Assembly: GCF_000003605.2 (NCBI RefSeq)
Contig: NW_003157229.1
Span: forward strand, 324,183 to 384,086
Direction: 5' to 3'
DNA: 59,904 bases
Source of the DNA: Saccoglossus kowalevskii
Taxonomy: Eukaryota > Hemichordata > Enteropneusta > Harrimaniidae
Shown piece by piece: positions 1 through 9,030 of the stretch. The notes below the pieces were generated by a model, which was given only the letters and a program-made list of their open reading frames with translations, ran no database searches and was not told the origin of the DNA. The position numbers and the translations under genes are program-made. The first letter of the stretch is position 1; every line of letters starts with the position of its first letter.

Positions 1-2433
1 TTTATGCGATATGAACATACCTGTATACGATATGAACATACATTTATACGATATGAACATACCTTTATACGATATGAACATACCTTTATACGATATGAAC
101 ATACCTTTATACGATATGAACATACTTTTATACGATATGAACATACCTGTATACGATATGAACATACCTGAATACGATATGAACATACCTGTATACGATA
201 TGAATGTACCTTTATGCGATATGAACATACCTTTATACGATATGAACATAGCTGTATACGATATGAACATACCTGAATACGATATGAACATACCTGTATA
301 CGATATGAATGTACCTTTATGCGATATGAACATACCTTTATACGATATGAACATACCTTTATACGATATGAACATACCTTTATACGATATGAACATACCT
401 TTATACGATATGAACATACCTGTATACGATATGAATGTACCTTTATGCGATATGAACATACCTTTATACGATATGAACATACCTGTATACGATATGAACA
501 TACCTGAATACGATATGAACATACCTGAATACGATATGAACATACCTGAATACGATATGAACGTACCTGTATACAATATGAACATAATTTTATGCAATAT
601 GAACATACCTTTATACGATATGAACACACCTGTATACGATATGAACATACCTGAATACGATATGAACATACCTGAATACGATATGAACATACCTGTATAC
701 GATATGAGCATACCTTTATGCGATATGAACATACCTGTATACGATATGAACATACCTGTATACGATATGAACATACCGTTATACGATATGAACATACCTG
801 ATTACGATATGAACGTACCTGTATACGGTATTAACATACCTGTACACGATATGAACATACCTGAATACGATATGAACGTACCTGTATACGATATGAACAT
901 ACTTGTATACGATATGAACATACCTTTATGCGATATGAACATACCTTTATACGATATGAACATACCTGTATACGATATGAACATACCTGAATACGATATG
1001 AACATACCTGTATACGATATGAATGTACCTTTATGCGATATGAACATACCTTTATACGATATGAACATACCTGTATACGATATGAACATACCTGAATACG
1101 ATATGAACATACCTGAATACGATATGAACATACCTGAATACGATATGAACGTACCTGTATACGATATGAACATAATTTTATGCAATATGAACATACCTTT
1201 ATACGATATGAACACACCTGTATACGATATGAACATACCTGAATACGATATGAACATACCTGAATACGATATGAACATACCTGTATACGATATGAGCATA
1301 CCTTTATGCGATATGAACATACCTGTATACGATATGAACATACCTGTATACGATATGAACATACCTGTATACGATATGAACATACCTGATTACGATATGA
1401 ACGTACCTGTATACGATATTAACATACCTGCACACGATATGAACATACCTGAATACGATATGAACATACCTGTATACGATATGAACATACTTGTATACGA
1501 TATGAACATACCTTTATGCGATATGAACATACCTGTATACGATATGAACATACCTGTATACGATATGAGCATACCTGAATACGATATAAACAAACCTGAA
1601 TACGATATGAACATGCCTGAATACGATATGAACATACCTGTATACGATATGAACATATCTGTTACGATATGAACATACCTGTATACGATATGAACATACA
1701 TGAATACGATATGAACATACCTGTATACGATATGAACATACTTGTATACGATATGAACATACCTGTATACGATATGAGCATACCTGAATACGATATGAAC
1801 AAACCTGAATACGATATGAACATACCTGAATACGATATGAACATACCTGTATACAATATGAACATACCTTTATGCGATATGAACATACCTGTATACGATA
1901 TGAACATACGTTTATACGATATGAACATACCTTTATACGATATGAACATACCTTTATACGATATGAACATACCTGTATGCGATATGAACACACCTGTATA
2001 CGATATGAACATACCTGTATACAATATGAACATACCTTTATACTATATGAACACACCTGTATACGATATGAACATACCTGTATACAATATGAACATACCT
2101 TTATACTATATGAACATACCTTTATACGATATTAACATACCTTTATGGGATATGAACATACCTTTATACGGTATGAACATACCGTATACGATATGAACAT
2201 ACCTGAATACGATATGAACGTACCTGTATACGATATGAACATACCTGTATACGATATAAACATACCTGTATACGATATGAACATACCTGTATACGATATT
2301 AACATACCTTTATGGGATATGGACATACCTGTATACGATATGAACATACCTTTATATGATATGAGCATAAATGTATACGATATGAACATACCTGTATATG
2401 ATATTAACATACCTGATTACGATATGAACATAT
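1..2433. repeat. 21-bp minisatellite array, truncated by left edge
   Basis: The unit is close to GATATGAACATACCTGTATAC and repeats head to tail with no spacers. Variant units differ at the CCTGT/CCTTT/CCTGAA position, and some carry TTTATGCG or AACGTACC. Because 21 is a multiple of 3, the array reads as a 7-residue repeat (YDMNIPV-like) and stays open for 553 codons. The frame breaks only where a unit has lost one base, near 1658 and near 2187. Variant strings recur 588 bp apart (28 units): the rare AACATAATTTTATGCAA unit occurs at 581 and at 1169. The right boundary is near 2433, where the sequence becomes unique. Confidence 0.97.
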
Positions 2434-2826
2434 GAATTATTATGCGTAAACGTCTTCATACGATGCGCACTTTTTACGACTACCAAGCATTATCAGGAAG
2501 TAAAAGCTGTTTATCTCAGTTGTTATAGCGTCAAGTCAGAAATAGAAAACATTTTGACTTGAAGGTCCCTGGTTCAAGTCCAGGTGAAGCTATGTGCTGC
2601 TTAGTTAAACATGGAAACTTGTATGTGGACTGCATCAATAGCTAATCAATAATATATGCTGTATCACTTCAAATTACTCATTCTTTATGGATGTAATTTC
2701 TCATTAGCTAATTATATATCATCATCACTTAATAATACTGGAACAGTCAAATCATCTCTCATTTCCTGATTCAATGTCATATGTGTGCCTAGTATTTAAC
2801 CTTAAAATTTATATAGTTTTAGTTAA
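2434..2826. other. Intergenic, mostly unremarkable
   Basis: Unique AT-rich sequence. The only recognisable item is the degenerate tRNA-like sequence at about 2505-2592; nothing else here looks coding or regulatory. Confidence 0.5.
2505..2592 (+). pseudogene. Degenerate tRNA-like sequence (tRNA pseudogene or SINE head)
   Basis: A perfect pol III B-box/T-arm is visible: CCTGG-TTCAAGT-CCAGG around 2569-2584, with GGTTCAAGTCC at 2571-2581. Upstream, TATCTCAGTTGTTATAG (2512-2528) resembles an A-box/D-arm. The anticodon arm is abnormal: TCAAGTC (2531-2537) pairs with GACTTGA (2556-2562) around a loop far longer than the canonical 7 nt. The acceptor stem pairs poorly. A working tRNA is therefore unlikely. 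A tRNA-derived SINE or a decayed tRNA fits better; no SINE tail was identified. Confidence 0.45.
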
Positions 2827-3179
2827 AACCTTCTCTGTGAACATTCATCACTTCAGCCTACAGTCCCAATAACCCCGGAATTATGTAATAATGATGCTGA
2901 ATCACTAATTAATATTATTGGATTTACAGACGAATCTGTTGGAAATCTATCAGTAGCAATAAATAATGGTTCATGTATATCAGATAATGAAAATCTGTTT
3001 AACTCAACACATACACAGTTAGTCACCTGTACGCCAATTAAACTCACATATACGTAATATAAAACATGACTTAACAATGTTGTAAACAAGAATATTCAAC
3101 CACAGAAAATAACAGCTGTGGGACGTTGTTTAGAAAATGATTTTAGCCTTGAAAAGGTAACCGGTACTACTCAATAGGT
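2827..3179 (+). pseudogene. Decayed coding frame with two internal stops
   Basis: One forward frame from 2827 to 3179 has protein-like composition (rich in D, E, N, S, T and hydrophobics, unlike random AT-rich translation). It is interrupted only by TAA at 3055-3057 and TGA at 3067-3069. Each is one transition away from a sense codon (CAA and CGA). The first 76 codons are uninterrupted and the frame resumes with NNVVNKNIQPQK and ITAVGRCLENDFSLEK. GAAAAG followed by GTAACC at 3156/3157 could be an old splice donor. I recognise no domain. The frame lies about 450 bp upstream of the other decayed coding stretch on the same strand and may belong to the same former gene or transposon; that link is inference. 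Confidence 0.4.
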
Positions 3180-3599
3180 GATTTTCCGTACAACTGCGAG
3201 ATCTCGCGAGATGCATGAAACACGCGCGTCGAACGTCTGCCGCAAAAATCGAACGATTTGATTTTGAACTCGAATTTCTTTATTTCGTAGCGCACATCGA
3301 CCGGCCGATTCGAATATCCTCACTTAATCGAAATTGCCCATCATCAAATGTGTACAGCACATTATTGACATCGAAATGTTCCCCAAAATATTTTCGCGTT
3401 TGTCGAATCCCACGCGATGTTTGACGCGACTACGACGCTATGACCTTTGTTTGTCCTGTTTTTACGTTCGATTTCACGCATAACGCGTGATTCTCGCAGT
3501 AAACGGAAAATGGTCTATTCGACGTTTCAGACATTGATTAGATATGATACATCAACATGTAACGCTTATGTCATCATCTGAGCTAAAATCAACAAATGG
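3180..3599. other. CpG-rich unique patch between decayed coding stretches
   Basis: About 3195-3500 is clearly richer in CG dinucleotides than its surroundings and begins with the TCTCGCGAGA palindrome. The composition looks promoter-like, but no transcript or conserved gene can be tied to it. A 49-codon open stretch on the minus strand (3280-3429) lies inside and is discussed under findings. Confidence 0.4.
3196..3212. promoter_or_regulatory. TCTCGCGAGA palindrome (BANP-type CpG promoter motif)
   Basis: Two overlapping perfect 12-bp palindromes occur: GCGAGATCTCGC at 3196-3207 and ATCTCGCGAGAT at 3201-3212. The second contains TCTCGCGAGA, known in vertebrates as the BANP-bound element of CpG-island promoters. 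It sits at the upstream edge of the local CpG-rich patch, as such a motif would in a promoter. Whether the motif acts this way in this organism is inference. Confidence 0.4.
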
Positions 3600-4742
3600 T
3601 TATTGATCATTAATGGGGCATATGGTGGTATAGCAAATTCTTGTCACCATGGTGCCTTCCTTGAAGGAATATATGAGACGAAGTCACGCACAGCTCTTTA
3701 GTAAGTCAAAGGGTGATGCCACCAAAATGCTATAAAAGACATTAACATCAAGAGAAGAGAGCTAACTATCAGAAAGTATTTTAATGGTTTGGAAATGGCT
3801 TCAATTAAAAATTCACAGGTATCAATTTGGTGAGGTTGCTGCAATTTCTGAAATAATTGATCTTTTATTTGTAAATGCTGATGAAGCCAAATCTGATTTA
3901 TTGCGAGCAGCAACGTACACAACCTCTGATAAGCAACGAAGATTTCACAATAATTCTGTATTAATTTCACGTAATAGCCAATTGATAGTTGGAAGCAATG
4001 GTTTTGTGGATTTGGGTCGTGTTGTAACCAACAACCTATTAACATCACAGTGTGATCAAGTCGTACCACATTTTACAGAAGGCAATATCGATGATGATTG
4101 TGTTGAGGTTGCTGCTATCCCGTGCCCTGGTCAAATGACTGAACCCCATACAATAAATAATATTCCTCAGTTGTCTATAGTTAAGGTTGAAAATCAATTA
4201 CATTTTTGGTGTGATGTTCTAGTTACTGACAAGAATGTTATTACTGGATGGTACACCCATGATGGTATGCAAAGGAATGGTCATGCCAAATTTATCGGGA
4301 ACAAACAAAGCATGGTATATGTAGGGTGGTATATGAGCATGTAAGACAACATTACTGGAACATGTAGCCGATGGTGATACATTTAGTCTAACCAAGACAC
4401 GACAATCTTTTCATTCTATTGATGTAAATTTCAACCCTTGCCATACTGAATCAAATAGAAAACAGACCATTGCATCTGGCACTTCAAATGGTGATATTAA
4501 TTACAAAGGTCTACAAAAAGAGAAGATACTAGTGCAAGAACCTAAATTTATATGCAGCAAAACTGGATAAACTGGATGACTTAATATCAATGTGTCTATG
4601 TACTGAATGCAAACAACTATTATCAGCAATGAATATTGTTCCTGTAGGGGGATGTTGGAAGTTAATACGACACTTCATCATCTTGTATTCCCCAGAAACG
4701 CATGCAGGAACACTTGCAACAAACACTGCTATATGCGTGTAA
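3600..4742 (+). pseudogene. Decayed protein-coding region, possibly a transposase-type ORF
   Basis: The longest intact piece is 3784-4344 (186 codons from ATG; balanced composition). Upstream in the same frame, coding character continues through stops at 3733-3735 (TAA) and 3763-3765 (TAA), with ..SKGDATKML.. before them. The frame ends at 4342-4344, but convincing coding continues in the next frame (4340-4567, starting CKTTLLEHVADGDTF). It then shifts by one base near 4550 into a third frame (4551-4739). That last part has a CxxC and a nearby cysteine (MCLCTECKQLL, then GGCWKL), like a zinc-ribbon. Stops plus at least two frameshifts indicate an inactive gene. No family is certain. Tiny zinc ribbons of this kind occur in Kolobok-like transposon proteins, and TTAA elements lie nearby, but that assignment is tentative. 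An intron-containing host gene is less likely because the frame changes lack splice signals. Confidence 0.5.
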
Positions 4743-5479
4743 CACACTTGTTTCGTTGATTACAGATTTCCGATTATCTGTAATTAGCGAAACGAGCCAT
4801 TTACTAATTAAAATATTGTTATTTTGGCAAATATTTTGTAAATATTGTGCGTATAAAACCCATTTTCTCTGTTTACAGTTTATTTTTTTTATTATGTTTG
4901 TCATCCCGTTTCGTTTCTTCGATTACAATAAGCCGGCCACAACTCGCTCAGACAACACGTTTGATATTGGTGACATGTGGGTTGAAGGCTCTATGGTATC
5001 GATTGAAAAGCGATTTCCTATGTATTTATCGTGATTATCTGGATCGTCATTAACTACATTACAAACGGAACCATGTAACGTAAATGTTTTACGTGCAATG
5101 CGGTCACCAAATGGCGCTTATTCACGAGAAGTTCCCAACGTTCGCTAAACCTCCCTGAGTGTCTTGAGTGTCGGAACACTGAATCCCGGCACTGAATACA
5201 GGAACCATTTACATTGAATTGCGGAACATAGGGATTTTAACCATAATTTATAAAATAATGAGTTAATACAGTTATAATTGATTCTGTATCTATTACTGTA
5301 TTTGGATTGAATCTAGTGAATTCACTAGAAAAACACCAAAATTAGAACATCCAAATACACACAGAACAAACCCACAGGTACACAGCCGCTAAGTAGTTTA
5401 CAAAATCATAGTCTCACCTTTGACCCAGGTGATGCGCGCCCTGAAACAAGCCACACATTTGTTTTTGCAGAGCATTTAA
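4743..5479. other. Intergenic
   Basis: Contains the inverted repeat at 4747-4796. A related GTTTCGTTTCTTCGATTACA string occurs near 4908. The rest, including short CpG-containing strings at 5095-5240, shows no recognisable gene. Confidence 0.4.
4747..4796. repeat. Inverted repeat / hairpin, 23-bp arms
   Basis: Left arm 4747-4769 and right arm 4774-4796 match at 18 of 23 positions around a 4-nt loop. Three of the five mismatches are transitions that become G-U pairs in RNA. The core ATTACAGAT/ATCTGTAAT is perfect. It could be the remains of a fold-back element or an RNA hairpin. Confidence 0.55.
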
Positions 5480-6001
5480 AGAGGGGGGGCAAGGGTTATT
5501 TTCGTTCAACGTAATTGCAATATTTTTTTGTTCGTACAACGTAAATAGAAAAAATAAATTCCGTAATTCTGTAATCACAGGCTGGACGTACAACGTAATC
5601 AATCAAATATTTTTTTCGTACACTGTAAAAATGTGTCATTTTTCTCGTACGTACAAAAATTCACATCCAAATAAAAAAATCGTAAAGAATAATCCAGGGA
5701 AATTACATTTTAGAAACTGTAAAACGACTAGATGACACAATTCACTACAAAATTGAATGTCAAGAAATAAAAGGCCCTCTAACCGAATGAGGAGCATTAC
5801 GAGGGTAATATGCGCATGCGTCTCTTCACACGGCGCAGCAATGGCGGAGAATTTGAGTCGGAGAGCTCTTCGGACCATTCAATGTTCCATTTGTTAACAC
5901 TGTAAACTGTAAAAACGTCTTTTTTTCTTCGTAAATTGTGAAAAGCCCTTTTTATTTCCCGTAAAACTGTACCAGCTACCCCCCTTGCCTCCCCTCTTTA
6001 A
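5476..6001. mobile_element. Non-autonomous DNA transposon (MITE) with TTAA target duplication
   Basis: Terminal inverted repeats AGAGGGGGGGCAAGGG (5480-5495) and, on the opposite strand, AGAGGGGAGGCAAGGG (5997 back to 5982) agree at 15 of 16 bases. Each is flanked directly by TTAA (5476-5479 and 5998-6001). The element is 518 bp and has no transposase. Inside, a subterminal motif near TTTTCGTACAACGTAA recurs in one orientation (for example near 5500, 5530, 5588 and 5618, with weaker copies at 5690, 5935 and 5960). TTAA duplication is typical of piggyBac and Kolobok superfamilies; the AG start suits Kolobok, but this is inference. The element ends 182 bp before the acetyltransferase start codon. 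Confidence 0.8.
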
Positions 6002-6179
6002 ATTAACACGGGCTATGAGTGACATAAGACCTTTAACACTTTTCTGACCAATGAGTAACTTCCACACCCATACAGACTTTGTACTCGATTTTGTAATTTG
6101 TGCTACTAGATTTGTTCCTACATAACCTCCATTGTGTCAGAGCACGTTGTGCAGTACAGTGCTGAATTACCAAGCAAAA

Positions 6180-7753
6180 ATGTCGTGGTAAGTTTAAAAA
6201 GTTAAGTCTGTCGATCACTATAATCTGTAATATACAGTACCCAGTGTGCAAAAATATCTCTTATAACAAATCACGGTGGTTAAAGTCGATTATATAGCCC
6301 ATGAGTACGTGGCATGTATATGGTATATAACTAGGTCAGGAATGTGATGCAATTAGGTCAAACACAGATCTATAACATCAAATGTCGTTTATGTAATCGT
6401 TATCGTTTATAAGCTCATTCAAAGCATGGTTAAACGGGTGTAGCCAATCTTTAAAATATTGAATATTAGTTTCTTAACAGTGTATGCAATTCCTGTTTTT
6501 TTTTCAGTTCTGATATTAGTATCCGTCTAGCCACGCGTTCCGATATGACGCACATTAGTGACATGAGTGCTGCTCCAAATTGGAATTATTCAACAGACTA
6601 CTTAAAAACTTTACATCGACTCAATCCTACAGGGTTTTTTGTTGCTGAAAAAACAAATGGGGAAATAGTGGGTAAGTATATTACACATTGCGTCATTTGA
6701 ATAATTCAGTACATACATCCAACTACTCATAATATTCTATTTACAGTTAAGATAACATGCATTCAAGTTCTATGGGTGGACTAGTTGAAGAATCTCATAG
6801 TGTAATGTTCCAACACTTTTTTCACACCACATGTTTTGCGAATAACAAAAACAGTAATACAATTTTATAAAGTATTTCAATGTAGCACAACACGAAATTT
6901 TACTGTAGAAATACGTAGTTGTCATATTTATATTAACTTGCCAAACCAATATTGATAATTCCAATTTTGTTCAAACTTAGAATTAGGAAAATGTTTGTGT
7001 GTACGTGAGATGTCATGTCTTCTATTCACAGGTTCAGGGTATGCACTCAATCACAATGACGAGATGGCGTTTATGGGTATTTTTCTAACAAAGGAAGGAC
7101 ACAGGAAGCAAGGAATTAACAGAGCCGTCATCACAAAATTATTCAAACATGTTAAAGATCGTAATGTTGGCGTGAATTCGGGAGGAATATACCGAAGTGA
7201 AGTTCACACTAAAATTGGATTCACTCACATCGATATGGATCTAGAGATGAGATGGTTGTATGGAAAAGTCGACCATTCTCGTTTTAGCAGGGAAACTTTA
7301 CCTAATATTAATATTGTTCCACTTCATGACGCTTCCTTTGGCGATTTATTACGCTATGATCTTGGCATAAATCAGTTTCCAAGACCTGACTTTTTAAAGG
7401 TTTGGTGCGAGGAAGCATTTAGTGTATTAATCGCACTCGAGAATAAATCTGATAAAATTGTCGGTTATGGCGTTCTTTATGAGTTGAATCAGGAGTTTAG
7501 TATTGCTCCTCTGTATGCCGAAAATGGTGACATTGCATCTGTTTTGTTCAATGCATTGTATTTTAAAACGCCTAATAATTCCAACATTAGATGCCTACTT
7601 CCACAAACCAACGCCAAAGCCGTAGACTTAGCGGTGAAGTATGATATCCGTCAGGAAATTGTCACTGTCATACGACAATATACGAAAAGATCCATCCATT
7701 TCCCTATAAGTAAAATATTCGCACTCGGTTGCCCGGAAGGATCATTCATATAG
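6180..7753 (+). CDS. GNAT-family N-acetyltransferase, YitH-like two-domain type, 3 exons
   Basis: Exons 6180-6187, 6508-6671 and 7032-7753 join into 894 nt (297 residues plus stop). Both introns are GT-AG, with GTAAGT donors and a pyrimidine-rich acceptor before 6508. The phases fit exactly: the TG|T and G|GT codons are split. ATG at 6180 has A at -3. Residues about 6-135 form a GNAT domain, with EIVGSGYAL then IFLTKEGHRKQGIN as the acetyl-CoA-binding strand and loop (R82, G85; N replaces the usual final G/A) and YRSEVHTKIGF as motif B. Residues about 150-297 resemble the second domain of bacterial YitH and nematode DUF1248 proteins (YDLGINQFPRPDFL, GYGVLYEL, IAPLYAENGDIA, PQTNAKAVDLA). It should transfer an acetyl group from acetyl-CoA; the substrate is unknown. 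No signal peptide or membrane segment is seen, so it is probably cytosolic. No close AATAAA follows the stop. Confidence 0.88.
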
Positions 7754-7859
7754 TATCTCAAAGCGCGGTATACTAGTACTTGGTATAACTATAGTATATG
7801 ACATTTGCTTCTTTCTTGTTCTTTGTCAAAGTACTTGGCACTAATTATGTATTCATACC

Positions 7860-9030
7860 TCTGTACCCGCTTTATCACAATTGCTTCCTTACAACGTAAA
7901 GTAAAACGTGATACAACGAAACACATCATAACACAGCGTAACGCAACACGTAATAACACAACGCAACACGATACGCAATAACCAACGCAAGGTAACACGT
8001 TATAACACAATGTAATGCAATGCTTGATTTCACATAGCAATGTAACACAACACAGCATGTAACAACACTCTGCAACCTAAGGCGGCACAGCAAAACAAAA
8101 CACAGCACAACACAACACAATTCACATCATCAACACAATGAAAACTAATCGCAACGTAAAGTAAAACGCACCACAGCGCAGCACAACACGTAATAATACA
8201 ACGCAACGCAATACAACAAGTGACAACACAGCGCAACACGATACGTGATAATACACTGCAACGTAATACAAGTTAGGACTACACAACGCAATGCAACATG
8301 TGATACGATACTCAACACAACACGCGACAACATGGCGCAACGCAACATGTGATACGATACGCAACACGATACGTAACAAGACAACGCGAAGCAATACGTG
8401 ATAACACAATGTAACGAAATATTTTATTTCACAGCAACGCAACACAACACATTATGTAACAACACGCTGCAACATAAGGCAGCGCAACAAAATTCAGTAC
8501 AACACAACACATTATGTAACAACACGCTGCAACATAAGGCAGCGCAACAAAATTCAGTACAACACAACACAACACATTATGTAACAACACGCTGCAACAT
8601 AAGGCAGCGCAACAAAATTCAGTACAACACAACACATTATGTAACAACACGCTGCAACATAAGGCAGCGCAACAAAATTCAGTACAACACAACACAGCGC
8701 ATCGCAATTCACACCATTACCACAATGCACACAAATCACAACGAAAAGTAAAACGAGATTCAACGAAACGCAACATAACACAACGCAACACAACACGTAA
8801 TAACAGAACACAACACAATATGTGAAACAACGCAAGGCAGTGTAACGAAACAAAACACAACACAACACATCCCAAGGAATTATAATTCATATCAACACAA
8901 AGCAGAGCACAAAGCAACACGCGAATACAGCCCAATACAATACAATACAGTGCAATACACCACATCACAGTGTAGCACAAGACCCGACAAAGAAACACGA
9001 CACAACTTGACGCGAAACAATATGACAGAC
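7860..9030. repeat. A/C-rich degenerate repeat region with 60-bp tandem core
   Basis: About 1.2 kb built from short CAACRC/AACACAAC strings, poor in T on the plus strand. At 8440-8700 a unit containing ATTATGTAACAACACGCTGC occurs four times, starting at 8451, 8511, 8576 and 8636 (spacings 60, 65 and 60). A longer-range duplication is visible: RAACGWAAAGTAAAACG-type strings recur near 7895, 8152 and 8738, each followed by similar CAACACG...GTAATAACA text. Cys/Val-rich open frames on the minus strand are compositional. The region starts about 100 bp after the acetyltransferase stop and may lie in its 3' UTR. Confidence 0.85.

Noticed and set aside
11-1672. 553-codon open frame of YDMNIP repeats
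   Set aside because: It follows from a 21-bp unit (multiple of 3) without stop codons. Both strands and several frames are open, and the frame collapses at single-base unit variants.
1-2433. CRISPR-like array
   Set aside because: Units abut head to tail with no spacers, and the setting is animal nuclear DNA.
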